In this document: piece after piece, positions 1 through 11,612 of the stretch | Numbering within the stretch: the stretch's first letter is position 1 | How the letters are laid out: the number at the start of each line of letters is the position of its first letter | Origin: Kalaharituber pfeilii | Lineage: Eukaryota; Ascomycota; Pezizomycetes; Pezizales; Pezizaceae | Length of the DNA: 64,000 bases | Reading direction: 5' to 3' | Assembly (NCBI GenBank): GCA_015179045.1 | Contig: WHUZ01000042.1 | Span: forward strand, 466,965 to 530,964 | The notes under the pieces: generated by a model | The model's database searches: none | Told to the model about the DNA's origin: nothing | What the model saw: only the letters and a program-made list of their open reading frames with translations | Position numbers and translations under genes: made by a program

Positions 1-2
1 GT

Positions 3-1043
3 GTGCAGGAGAATTATGTTGGGAGCCTGACTATGTCTGGTGGGAATAAGGGCAGGACAATAGAGGAGGTTAGTGAGGATGCCTGGTTTTGTGCAGAGGG
101 GTTGAGTTTGGGAGATTTGTTACTAGGCGGATGTGGTAGGTACGGCAGGGGGCTCGGCGGTGATTTAGGAGGTGGCGTGGCGAGGATAGGGAATTGGGGC
201 AACGGGAACACAGCTGGTGTGGGAGGCGGAGATGGTGTGCTAAGGCAGGAGGAAATCGCTGCGCAGGTGGTTGTCAGGACGATGGCGCTAGGATTACCGA
301 GTCCTGTGAAAAGGGAGAGTGTGCCGAGTTCGAGCATGAGTGGGAGTGGGAGAGGGAGGTTTGGTGGGGGTGATAGAGGAGGGAATCAGATGTACTATCC
401 TATGGGTTTACGTCTGTGGAGGTCGAAAGAGGAGATTGAAGGGCTGGTGGAGATGTGGGAGGGAAAGATGAGGGAGGGAGGAGTGGACCCAGGGCAGATG
501 GCGATGGCGGGGTTGACGAGGCAGGAGATTGTGTTGGAAAGGCTGCCGTTTCTGGCAAGGATTGCGGGGGGTAGGGGGGTGGGTGAGAATGTGAGGATTA
601 GGGTAGGCCAGATAGGCAAGAGGTTTATGGGGGCTACTGGATCACAGTATATGGCGAAGGGGACACAGGCAGTCAGCACCATAGGCACCAGCTCACATCT
701 GCGTCCAACTCTCTCTCCAGCGCTCCTCAAATCACTCGAGCAAGTTACTGTTTTCAATGGGATAGGGGGCCCAGTGCAAAACGAGGACTTTGTAATGGAG
801 GATGAGCTCGTATCTGATAATGATGCGAGTCCAAGCATGCAAAGCCGCTTGGGGGAGGAAAAGGACGAAAGTGAGGATAGGAAGCTTATGTCGCCTCCGC
901 CAAAGCTATTTGGGAGGAGTGGTATTGGCAGAGGCGGTGATGGTGGTGATGCTGGCGGAGACGTGGCACTGGGAATTGGAATGGGGGTTGAAGGTATGGT
1001 GCTGGAGGACGATGATATAGAGGATCCGGATGGGGAATGGTGA
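3..1043 (+). CDS. rad17: Checkpoint clamp loader Rad17/Rad24, C-terminal part (5' end outside window)
   Basis: The open frame runs in from the left edge, so the AAA+ ATPase part is missing and no true start is visible. The 346 residues seen resemble the poorly conserved C-terminal half of Rad17, the large subunit that loads the 9-1-1 clamp at DNA damage in the nucleus. In order these are: an opening QENYVGSL (Rad17 proteins have an HxNYV motif here), a short helix EGLSLGDLL, LGLPSPVKR, MYYPMGLRLWRSKEEIE, an RQEIVLERLPFLA helix, and an acidic tail ending LEDDDIEDPDGEW. That tail corresponds to the conserved acidic C-terminus of Rad17. Gly- and Ser-rich linkers separate the blocks. No intron is needed in the visible part. 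The assignment rests on motif order recalled from the family, not on an alignment. Confidence 0.7.
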   Translation: MQENYVGSLTMSGGNKGRTIEEVSEDAWFCAEGLSLGDLLLGGCGRYGRGLGGDLGGGVARIGNWGNGNTAGVGGGDGVLRQEEIAAQVVVRTMALGLPSPVKRESVPSSSMSGSGRGRFGGGDRGGNQMYYPMGLRLWRSKEEIEGLVEMWEGKMREGGVDPGQMAMAGLTRQEIVLERLPFLARIAGGRGVGENVRIRVGQIGKRFMGATGSQYMAKGTQAVSTIGTSSHLRPTLSPALLKSLEQVTVFNGIGGPVQNEDFVMEDELVSDNDASPSMQSRLGEEKDESEDRKLMSPPPKLFGRSGIGRGGDGGDAGGDVALGIGMGVEGMVLEDDDIEDPDGEW

Positions 1044-4000
1044 GAGAGGAGGAGAGTGGGGAGCGATAAGAAAAGGGGGATGTGCGCAAGTATGTGCGTT
1101 TGGAGAAGGATATTCTACTTTCCCGGAGTCGATCTTAGTCCTAGATACCAGAATTTCTTCACTTATCTTTTTTTTCCTTCCTTGATTTCTCCTTTTAAGT
1201 TCCTCTGGGCGGGTTTGCTTGCTTGCTTCATTAATTTTGCATTAGCGTGTTGCGGAAGTCCTTTATTTTATTTTTTTATATGCCCAACTTGATCATGTGT
1301 ATTGCAGCTTTGCGATTGCACTTGAGGGTGCCACACTAGATGAAGTTGTTATCCCAACTTGGAAGGAGCAACGACGTTTAGCTTTAGAGGGAATAAATAA
1401 GTCAGAAATGATGATGTAAGGAGCTGAACTTGGCAATACGGTCCCGTGATCATATATATTCAGAAGGAATCGATCGCACGAACTAGGACATCATTATCCT
1501 GCCAGTTTCCCATTCCTCCACTCCTTCCGGGCTCGTAACTTGCAACGGCTTGTGCAGACCTCACTTGGTTTGTATGCGCGTGTACTGCCACACTTTGGGT
1601 GGTGGTGGACATGGGAGTGAGCGGCGACAACCCGCCATACCAGAGTGCAAGCTATTCTGTATGTTAGTCTCGAATACTTATACGTACTTGTCTAGTTGCA
1701 TCGAGTACAGTACAATCCTCGCAGAGACTGGAATTTTCGTATTTACCCTTACTTGCGTTGCTGCCACCGAACTATCCACAGTTTAAATTACCCTCAACTG
1801 CATCTCTACCGCAGACCAAGACTACGTACCTCTTAGCTACTTACCCACCTGAATCAAATTCAATTTACGCTACGTAATTTACCTCAACCAGCACTGACTG
1901 AATCATGACGAACATGTCACGCCAACGTCCTGTGCCAAGGCCAGACTAAATAACAAGCATAAAAAGCGGGGCTGATCCCATCTTCGAGTGTTTAGAGATC
2001 AGAGCACTACAACGTTACCGATCGTAGCAATAAATTTCTCTTATTCTACGGGTTATGAGCTCGGCTCAGGGCCAAAAATGCTAGAGATACCGCAATAGCA
2101 AGCGACACGCTGATTCCGGCGCGAATCTACGGTATATGTTCACCGCCCACGTCAAAGAAATCGAAAAGGAATTAACGTGTTTTATTTCCTCCTACGCAGG
2201 CAGCCGCCCCTCGAATGAATCCGCTTAGCCATCATCGTTGTCAAGGGCTCATACTTCAGACATCCGAAGCCCTATAGTCCAAAAGTGGCGCAATCATCAT
2301 GCCAGCTCCTTCCAATTCCTGAAGAAACACGGTTCCCTGCTGACGGTCGAGCTCCCACGCACGAAAAAGAATTGAACTATTCGCTTGCCGAGCGACGTCA
2401 CCTTGTTTTACTGCAGGTTGCATCTGGTTTTGCGGAGTTAATTCTCGAATTGTGAAGGCTCTAGTTTGGCATCAGTTAGGATTGCTGTGCTTTGCGAGAT
2501 GGCATGTAATTGAGGGATGAAATGCTCTTGGCTGTTATGCGCTTGGGTCGTTTTTATATCGCTGTGGTCTGCTGTGTCTACCTTTTTGGCGCTGTCCCGG
2601 GCTCATAACCTGTTGAATTAGAGTGATTTATTGGTGCAATCGATATCTTGTATTACTCTAATCTCTAAAATAAATTACATAATCTACATCATGGGATTCT
2701 AGTAACGCTTCATTTACTTTGATTTTTCGTAATTTTATTTCCTTAGGAATTGTTGCCTGCTTTACCTCCGTCGGCTATAGTCAACCCCAGCATCGCGTAA
2801 GTACATTGATCTGAGAGCTCATTGAACAGTATGTTGAAAATAAGCTTTCCAACCAAGGAGGAGAAGTGTGAGTTGGACCTTATGAGGCAGGTATTACTGA
2901 CTTGGCCTGTTTCCTTGGAACGCTAGATATTAAGTTACAAGTGAGTCTCATGCCACGAATAACAATTTCTCTCTTACTATGTACTTGGCTTCTGCTCAGG
3001 CCTTGTTTTCTCTAGTTGAGATCGTGAATAATAATACAAATGCCTCTGATCTTGGGGTTCTCTCAACCCTCAGTAAAATGTACTATGCATGAGATTAGTT
3101 CTGCTACTCCTTCTGCATTGAAGCATTCCGTCATATCACCGCATTATGCTGCTCATGCCCTTGCGCCGGGGTTAGCACAGCTCTTTTGCAAATGGCAGCC
3201 TATGGAAGAGATATTGAAAGAAGAGAGGGACTAAGCTTGGCAACGAGAGTAAGGCTAAGAATATAGAAAAGAGAACATTCATAGCTCATTTATGCCAACC
3301 AGACTACATTTATGTCCGCTTTCGGCTTCATTGCTGCGGCGCCAAGCAGTAACATCATACCATATGGGCCATATGTTTCTACTTGACTTCGTAAGCGATA
3401 GTTTGACACAAAGTCGAGAATGCAAGCTGATCTGCTGAGGGATGAAGTTGAGGCGTAGAAGATGATTGATCCTAGAAAATTGTATGCCCAGGAGTCCTTG
3501 GTACCTGAGCGAAGTGAAAGGATTATGACTATGAAATGCAGGGTAAAGTGATTGCAGATTTTGATCAGCTGGCAACGAATTGGACGAGATAGGCGAGGTT
3601 CCACCTGGCAAAGGAGATGCACGTGCGTCATCTTTTAGATCTAGTAACAAAATTCCGATAGTAGATGAATCTACGTACAATGCAAAACTGACAACAGTAG
3701 GTGATGGAAACAGCAGGCCTTGTGTAGAAGGTACATGTGAATGCGGGCTTGGCACACGCGGACTGAGGGTCTATAGCCAGGCAGTGTCCTGAAATCGCAG
3801 AGTCAGCTCTACTATCATTTGGCCTTTTGCAAATGCTACAGCGGTCCAGTTTTGGTTTTGAGAAACAACGCTACTATTTTAGAGTTCTTTTGATTAAATG
3901 CCCCAGTCTTTTGAAGGGATCGTGAATGGAGGACTTGATGGGGACAAACAAAAGTACTTGTAATTTTGAGCTGAGTGCAACAGTGCATGTTGTACTATGA

Positions 4001-4327
4001 TAGTACCCTCAGGGTATATCAAGTATTGATACTGCGTTGCAGTTTTGTCGTGTCAAAACCCCCCCTCAAACCCACCCTTCTCCAGCAGCTGCAGCAGCGG
4101 TCTCATTGGTGCCACGTCCGATGATATCTCCAATGGCCCCTCCAGTGGCGCGCCCGTCCCGCTGCCCCTTCAGCAGCTTCTACAGCAGCTCCTCAGATAA
4201 CATAAATCACTCCTTGGATCGACTACTCCCATTTGCTTTTGTTATATACAGTGACCACGTAAAAAGTCTTTGGCAATCCTGGGGTAAGTGTACCATGCAA
4301 ACTACGTTCAGTGCAACCAGACCCAGG

Positions 4328-4470
4328 CTATAGTGGAGGAATGGGCGAGATCGTTTGTGCACGCAGCTAAAGGACCCTGACTATAGTGAAAAGAAGTGCT
4401 ATAGTGAAAGTGAAGGATTTTCAGGATTAATTAATTCAGCAACAGGTAAAGTCTACTTGCTATAGTGAAA
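4328..4470. repeat. Cluster of CTATAGTGAAA direct repeats, possible DNA-transposon relic
   Basis: CTATAGTG recurs at about 4328, 4381, 4399 and 4460, the last three followed by AA(A/G). Related GTGAAA-type repeats occur at 58690-58790, inside another mobile element. The form is reminiscent of terminal repeats of pogo/Fot1-type elements, but no transposase or target duplication is visible here. Confidence 0.3.
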
Positions 4471-5561
4471 TACCGGGGGCATGGTCTCAGTACTCCCCTA
4501 TGTAATAGGCTTAGCAGAGTTGTGATTTAATTCAAGATATCTCAATACAAAAAAGAGAAAAAAGAACTCTTAGTGTATCTGACTGCTTCAATGCCGTAGA
4601 CATTGAATATAATGCCATTTGCTTGCCATTGGGATTAGGAAATAATTTGCAGAAGTCTTTTTAAGTCATTTCCCCTGGGTGCTGTCCCGCTTCCTGGCGA
4701 GCGCAACATATCTTCCATTTCTCTAGAGCTGGACGTCCAAAGCGGCGTTGTGGAGGTATGATGCTGGCGGCCGGGTAAGGAATTGAATTTGCACTTGAGA
4801 TCCGTATGTCATACACTGAAAATTTCCGCATTTGACAATTCTTTTCACCCTGCCTACTTGGGGGCCAGCACGTTGGTCTTCCTTAAACCAGACTATCTTC
4901 CTTATAGCCAGGGTTGCCTGTACATGCAAGCCTAATCCCCAAGACTTTTTACAGGTCATTGCACTTTTGGTTTTGTCTGGCCATTTACCAAAATTTTATA
5001 CGCATTAAAGGTTATACCAATGGCATCTTTCCTGTGATCAATTGGTGGGTACAATGGGATTAAATTTGCAGGTACACGGGCCGGGTACACTGGGACATTA
5101 GATAAAGCCAGGTCTATAATTATGGTCGCTGAAGGAATGCCTGGCTCATTTGGCGATTAATTCTAAAGTGTTATCTCACGAAAGAAAACACACTGGGACG
5201 CTTGCGGTAGTTCTATGGGGCTTGTAGGTACATGGATCGGTGGGTGTATCAGTTTAGTATTATTGATAACTCTACACATGATATGCGTCTGCTTGTCCCC
5301 TTGCATTTGCGCTATACGATGTAGAGTATGCATACGGTACTTCCTGCCCAGGTAGTGCAGTCCTAACCTTTAACTCCAATAAGACCACTAGAGATTGCTA
5401 GGCTCAAGTTTATAGCTCTCTCGTGCCATTCGTAAGTTGATGAATAGATGATCTTGTAATGACAAAACCCCTTTCCGTATCTGTATCCAATACTCGCTGG
5501 ATGGGTGTAGTGGGGATTTTGCAGAGCCTCATCTTGCATTCAACTTGATGCATGAGACATG

Positions 5562-5582
5562 TACTCGCTGATTCAAAAAGTA
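5562..5582 (+). repeat. Solo copy of a TA-type transposon terminus
   Basis: The 21 bases TACTCGCTGATTCAAAAAGTA match the outer ends of the inverted-repeat element at 14091-14391. Only one end is found nearby, so this is a solo or truncated terminus. Confidence 0.45.
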
Positions 5583-5725
5583 ATCTGAGGCTGAGTACAA
5601 CAAACAATCATCAATCGCTGTCGCTTACAATATCATCAACGTGAATCAAGGCTCCTTATCCAAGCTCTCACTATTATTATTGTTGCATCTCATAGAAGTA
5701 CTGACATTGACACCACTCTTCTGAA

Positions 5726-8700
5726 ATGGGTAAAAATGATCCCAAAAGCCCAACAGGGCTTCGCGAGAGGGCAAGAAGGTTCGGGGAAAAGCTTGGTGTC
5801 AGGTCAGTTTTCAAACAGAATGGCGATACCCCTCAGCTAACCTCCCCTACTCTATAGAGGCTTGTCAAGATCGACATCTCCTGTTGGCAATATAGAGGGG
5901 CGTGGGAGGGCTTCTAGTGCCCCTCCCTCCCCCTCCCTGACAAACCCACGAACACGGCCAGCACAAATATCAGCGAGCCCATTTACTACTGTGACATCAC
6001 CACTACCATTAGTACAAGTGCAAACTGTGGATGCTACTTCAGCATCCGGTTCATCTCATTCACCAATTGCATCAGGACTACTGCAAACTCCTCCGCAGGA
6101 TATTCGTGCCAATATCGAAGATGTAATCAAGGAGTTGGAGTCTGCTAAAGCTGATATCAAAAAAAGACAATGGAAATATACCAACAGGCATGGCGAGACT
6201 GTTGTCGTAGTGGAGCGGATAGGGCGGATCCTTAAGGGGGTGCAGAAGTATACAGCAATAGTCGGTACAGCAATACAGCATAGCCCTGAAACCACCGCTC
6301 TTGTATGGGCAGGTGTTAGAGTTATTCTGCAGGTCAGTCATAGAACTCCCTCCTATGGAATATTCACTTAATATAATAGGTTGCACTCAATCATGTCGAA
6401 TTGATGGAAAACCTGGAACTTGTAATGGCAACTATTATTAATACAATGGCCACTTGTGAATTCTATGCTCACATCTATATGACTGCATCGCTGGAGGTCA
6501 CAGTCCATTCAGACTTAACTGAGGCTTTTAAATGCAAGCTGGATTCTGCTCTGAAAGCACTTTATGATGCCATTTCGGCTTTTACAGCCGAAGTAAAAAA
6601 ATATTTCGGTAGCTCAACTTCGTGTAGGAAGTTCATTTCCGGGCTAGCTTGGACTCCGCTAATGAGAACCAATTTAGGGACAAAGAATGTCGGGAATCTC
6701 TTTAAGCCTTTCTCAGTATCGATGCAACCATTGCTCGATGAAATAGCTAGCAAGGAAAGGGTCATTCGGGAGTGTGCGGAGATGGCCACAATGAAAAGGA
6801 TCATGGGTAAGAATGGGAAGTCTTGCATTGGGATATTCGCTAATGAGAGTAGAGAGTTCCAATGAATTGAAGCAGATGGAGGGTCTCTTGGATAATATAA
6901 GGGAGGAACTGAAACTTTTGTCGATGCTAGATGGTGAGTACATGGTGATATTATTTTCAGTCACGGATAATGGTTATGCTACTTATACTAACTGTCAATG
7001 AAAACAGAAATTTCCACAACCGGGAAGGAAAACCTTGCCATAACCAGGGAAAACCTTGCGGTATCCACTGAGATTAACGCGAAGTTATCTGCACTTGGTA
7101 TGTTTGTTACCTCCCATTTGCTGATTGCTTGTTAATGTAAACCTAGTATTGGATCAACGTCAAACAAATGTGTGGAAAACTCTAGATTCAGAATTTGAGC
7201 AGCTCAGAAAAGACTATCTAGCACAACATCAACTGGAGGTGTTCGAGCTTGACTTATATATTCCAGCAGAAGGAATGATGCATCCACATGATAGCAATCG
7301 TTTTGATCTACTAGATGCTGTTCGGCACTTAATTTCGGATGCTGTACCACAAAAGATTTGCCTAATTCAAGGTGCTGCTGGGTCCGGAAAATCAACTTTC
7401 AACCACCATCTTGCACGCCAGCTATGGCATGAGTACGACAAATCTTCAGATCAAGCAACTGCGGTGGTTCCCGTGTTTATTCCACTCTTTAGAGCATATA
7501 GACCCGGAAGCAATATTAACACCTGCGATCTCATAGCTGCTTTTTTTACAAAGCAAGGCTTTCTTGAAGACCAAATACTGCTACTTCGGCGTCAGCGACG
7601 ATTCGTATTTATCTTGGATGGCTATGATGAGATTGAGAGGCGAGACCGCAACTTCTACACCGAAAATGAGCTTGACTCCTGGAACGCTAAAGTTATCATT
7701 ACGACACGACCAGAATATTTGCCTTCAGGGTATCAAAGCAAGTTTTACCCACCTGGTCAGTCGCAGCTATTACAAGAATATTTCCTGGCACCATTTTCGA
7801 AGTCTAACATCCAGAAGTACATTTCGCAATACGTAAATGCTAAACCTGAGTGTTCTGTCAAGGAGTACGAACAATATATCTCAAAGCCTGATGTGTCCGC
7901 CTTAATCAGCAATCCTTTCCTTCTCAGAATGACTATGGCTGTAAGACCAGCACAAAGCGACACGCTTAAGCGCGTGGATTTATACGAACAGTTTGTGGAC
8001 GATTGGCTGAAGCGGGCACATGAACGTTTGAATGCTATCCAATTACGGGAACCACAGCGCAATGCATATAACCAGTTAGAAGAGGACAACTTCAGCTTCC
8101 AAGCACGACACTTTTGTCAACAGTTTGCCCTAGCTCTCTATCGTCAACAGACCCTAGAAGCAACTTATGCACCCATTGCTATATTTTCAAATTCACAAGA
8201 TCAGTCGGTCTGGAAGCACTTTTTAGCAAATGATGATATTAAAGTGCAACTTTTACGCCTCAGTTCACCGCTTATTCGACAGGGAAATTTATATCGATTT
8301 TTACACAAGTCGCTACGGGATTATTTGGTAGCCGAAGTGATTTTGAAGGATGAGGCGTTCAATGAGTGTAAAGCCAATGCACTAATGAATGAATTTCATC
8401 TCGTTAATGATCCTGGTGTTCTTGACTTCATCACCGAAAAAGCATGGCTAATGCAGCACCAACTTTTGGCCTTTGTGGAGCGATCTAAAACTGACACTAA
8501 TTTTGATATAGCATCAGCAAATGCAATTACAGTTCTAGTTAGAGCACGCAAAAGCTTCACAGGTTATGATTTGCGTAGCATACGTATTCCTAGAGCAGAT
8601 CTAAGTGGTGGCTTCTTTCATCAGGCTCAATTGCAAAATGCAAACCTATGTCAGGTTCGTATATATGCAATCAACAAAAGCTCATTATTCATATATCAAC

Positions 8701-10973
8701 AATTAACTAATCTTATAGAGCAGGTTCGTGCGCATCAAATCTGGTTTCAGGAGGCAGACCTGAGTAAAGCTAGCATGAACAATGTATCGTTTGGGGAAAG
8801 GCCTTTTATACAGGGACATAGTGACTCGGTAGTGAGTGTCGCCTTCTCGCCTGACGGCCAGCTGCTTGCCTCTGGCAGTTATGATCGTACTATACGCCTG
8901 TGGTCAGTGCCGCGTCATGAAACTGTCCATACCTTTGAGGGACATAGCAGCTGGGTACGGAGTGTCGCCTTCTCGCCTGACGGCCAGCTGCCTGCCTCTA
9001 GCAGTAATGATTGTACTATACGCCTGTGGTCAGTGCCGCGTCATGAAACTGTCCATACCTTTGAGAGGCATAGGGACTCGGTATGGAGTGTCGCCTTCTC
9101 GCCTGACGGCCAGCTGCTTGCCTCTGGCAGTAGTGATCATACTATACGCCTGTGGTCAGTGCCGCGTCATGAAACTGTCCATACCTTTGAGGGACATAGC
9201 GGCTGGGTATGGAGTGTCGCCTTCTCGCCTGACGGCCAGCTGCTTGCCTCTGGCAGTTATGATCGTACTATACGCCTGTGGTCAGTGCCGCGTCATGAAA
9301 CTGTCCATACCTTTGGGGGACATAGCAGCTCGGTATGGAGTGTCGCCTTCTCGCCTGACGGCCAGCTGCTTGCCTCTGGCAGTGATGATCGTACTATACG
9401 CCTGTGGTCAGTGCCGCGTCATGGAACTGTCCATACCTTTAAGGGACATAGCGGCTCGGTACTGAGTGTCGCCTTCTCGCCTGACGGCCAGCTGCTTGCC
9501 TCTGGCAGTGGTGATCATACTATGCGCCTGTGGTCAGTGCCGCGTCATGAAACTGTCCATACCTTTGAGGGACATAGCAGCTGGGTACGGAGTGTCGCCT
9601 TCTCGCCTGACGGCCAGCTGCCTGCCTCTAGCAGTAATGATTGTACTATACGCCTGTGGTCAGTGCCGCGTCATGAAACTGTCCATACCTTTGAGGGACA
9701 TAGCAGCTGGGTACAGAGTGTCGCCTTCTCGCCTGACGGCCAGCTGCTTGCCTCTGGCAGTGATCATACTATACGCCTGTGGTCAGTGCCGCGTCATGAA
9801 ACTGTCCATACCTTTGAGGGACATAGCGGCTCGGTATCGAGTGTCGCCTTCTCGCCTGACGGCCAGCTGCTTGCCTCTGGCAGTGATGATCGTACTATAC
9901 GCCTGTGGTCAGTGCCGCGTCATGAAACTGTCCATACCTTTGAGGGACATAGCGACTTGGTACGGAGTGTCGCCTTCTCGCCTGACGGCCAGCTGCTTGC
10001 CTCTGGCAGTTATGATCATACTATACGCCTGTGGTCAGTGCCGCGTCATGAAACTGTCCATACCTTTGAGGGACATAGCCACTTGGTACGGAGTGTCGCC
10101 TTCTCGCCTGACGGCCAGCTGCTTGCCTCTGGCAGTTATGATCGTACTATACGCCTGTGGTCAGTGCCGCGTCATGAAACTGTCCATACCTTTGAGGGAC
10201 ATAGCGGCTCGGTATCGAGTGTCGCCTTCTCGCCTGACGGCCAGCTGCTTGCCTCTGGCAGTGATGATCGTACTATACGCCTGTGGTCAGTGCCGCGTCA
10301 TGAAACTGTCCATACCTTTGAGGGACATAGCGGCTGGGTATGGAGTGTCGCCTTCTCGCCTGACGGCCAGCTGCTTGCCTCTGGCAGTGAGGATCGTACT
10401 ATACGCCTGTGGTCAGTGCCGCGTCATGAAACTGTCCATACCTTTGAGGGACATAGCAGGTCGGTACTGAGTATCGCCTTCTCGCCTGACGGCCAGCTGC
10501 TTGCCTCTGGCAGTAGTGATCATACTATACGCCTGTGGTCAGTGCCGCGTCATGAAACTGTCCATACCTTTGAGGGACATAGGGACTCGGTATGGAGTGT
10601 CGCCTTCTCGCCTGACGGCCAGCTGCTTGCCTCTGGCAGTGATGATCATACTATACGCCTGTGGTCAGTGCCGCGTCATGAAGCTGTCCATACCTCTGAG
10701 GGACATAGCAGGTCGGTACTGAGTGTCGCCTTCTCACCTGACGGTCAGCTGCTTGCCTCTGGCAGTAGAAGCGTACATGTATGGCAAGTACAACACAAGG
10801 CAAGCCACATGCTAGCGAATCATTCCTTTGAAATTGCCTGTCTATGGGCAGTGCCCCAATGCAGACTTATCCTCACGAATGTAAACATTCAGGATGTGAC
10901 TGGGCTCGATTCGCTCAATTTCCACCTGCTTGGACAACGTGGAGCAGTTGGGCAGCCTGTACTCACTGAGTAA
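5726..10973 (+). CDS. NACHT-WD40 STAND/NLR protein (HET-E/HNWD-like), 16 WD repeats
   Basis: Predicted signal-transducing NTPase of the fungal non-self recognition class, acting in the cytoplasm. Exons: 5726-5802, 5858-6332, 6380-6806, 6853-6933, 7008-7097, 7147-10973, giving 1658 residues, or 1635 if a further in-frame intron (8655-8723) is removed. The start ATG opens MGKNDPKSPTGLRERARRFG, an arginine-rich leader common in this family. A Ser/Pro-rich segment (about 30-95) precedes a helical N-terminal domain (about 100-380, containing VERIGRILKGVQKY and ALVWAGVRVILQVAL). The NACHT domain follows, with P-loop GAAGSGKST (about 459-467), Walker B FVFILDGYDE (about 536-545) and ITTRPEYLPSG. Next come a pentapeptide-like link (ADLSGGFF, ANL, EADLSKASM) and 16 WD40 units from residue 940. 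Introns carry GTCAGT, GTAAGA, GTGAGT and GTATGT donors. The effector type of the N-terminal domain is not identified. The flanks are repeat-rich. Confidence 0.88.
8655..8723 (+). other. Probable in-frame intron of the NACHT-WD40 gene
   Basis: Sixty-nine bases interrupt the pentapeptide-like linker. Both boundaries carry CAGGTTCGT, the interior has TTAACTAAT (branch-like) and the 3' end is GAGCAG. Removal keeps the frame and restores the spacing expected from related NWD proteins (ANLCQ joined to VRAHQIWFQEADL). An alternative 60-base intron at 8659-8718 uses GTATAT and TTATAG. Retention also leaves an open frame. Confidence 0.5.
8814..10820 (+). repeat. WD40-coding tandem repeat array, 16 units of 126 bp
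   Basis: Sixteen consecutive units, each starting GGACATAGN (GH-S), run in phase with the coding frame. Fourteen of the first fifteen are exactly 126 bp (42 residues); the eighth lacks one codon (123 bp). The sixteenth starts at 10701 and diverges after about 22 residues. Units are almost identical at DNA level apart from a few codons. Units 2 and 7 encode identical peptides, as do units 9 and 12. Variation concentrates at unit positions 3-5, 7, 23 and 25. Confidence 0.95.
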
Positions 10974-11451
10974 ATGATGTTGATGTAGATACTATTGGTT
11001 GTAGGTGCTTAGTCTCATGCCAGCAGGTGCCTTGGGACACCGCCCGGGGCCCATCCTTTCTCCTGGCTACTAGCCCCCTTTATATAGAACTGGTCTCCTC
11101 GAGCGTGGCGTTTCTTCTTTGCTTATGATTCTTTATATGCTTCTTTTTTTTTTTTTTTTTATTTCATTACTCGCGTGCCGCCCTACGGGCTATGGCGAGG
11201 GTTTTATTAAGAGGAAAAAGAAACAAAACAATCTGGCTAATTACATGTGATGCCCGCGGTGTTCATTCATGATGCGGTTATATGCTTAACAATCAATGAT
11301 TATTATCGCTGTGGTTTGCCATTCGGTGGCACCCAGTCAGAGTCCGTTCATCACGAGCCTCTCAGTCACCAGGTTGTTGCACGGCTTCATTGATGTCATG
11401 CTACTACATTCCTGTTCTCGTGCCCAGACTATTATTAACAGACTGGTTGCA
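10974..11451. other. 3' flank of the NACHT-WD40 gene
   Basis: No gene seen. A T17 run lies at 11144-11160, followed by a GC-rich palindrome-like segment (CGCCCTACGGGC, 11178-11190) and an A-rich stretch. This could be the 3' end of an old retroelement, but nothing codes for one. Confidence 0.5.
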
Positions 11452-11612
11452 GAATATCAAAGAGAAAACCTTTTTTTTCCCCTGTTTTCATGATGCCACT
11501 GAGATTTTTCATATAGACTAAATAATATAGTATTAGTTGATCATCCGAAACGGGAAAAATCTCAGTGGCGTCATGAAAACAGGGGAAAAAAAAGGTTTTC
11601 TCGAATATCAAA
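11452..11612. mobile_element. MITE with 49-bp terminal inverted repeats and 10-bp target duplication
   Basis: A 141-bp element (11462-11602) starts GAGAAAACC and ends GGTTTTCTC. Arms 11462-11510 and 11554-11602 are 49 bp each with one mismatch (GATGCC against GACGCC), around a 43-bp loop. It is flanked on both sides by GAATATCAAA (11452-11461 and 11603-11612), a perfect 10-bp direct repeat. There is no coding capacity, so it must be non-autonomous. The 10-bp duplication is closest to Mutator-like elements (usually 8-10 bp). The near-identity of arms and duplication points to a recent insertion. Confidence 0.85.

Larger units (their letters stand above)
1044..5725. other. Non-coding region between rad17 and the NACHT-WD40 gene
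   Basis: No gene is supportable over 4.7 kb. Short open frames at 1550-1786, 3040-3234, 3279-3755 (minus), 4037-4333 and 4723-4959 (minus) have no recognisable domains or plausible exon continuation. The stretch holds decayed repeat pieces: four copies of CTATAGTG near 4328, 4381, 4399 and 4460, and a transposon-terminus-like sequence at 5562-5582. The last 150 bases presumably hold the NLR promoter. Confidence 0.6.

Noticed and set aside
8836..10722. Long plus-strand open frames in the second frame of the WD40 array
   Set aside because: The 126-bp unit is a multiple of three and has few stops in this frame, so the repeats create a repetitive shadow peptide; the WD40 frame is the coding one.
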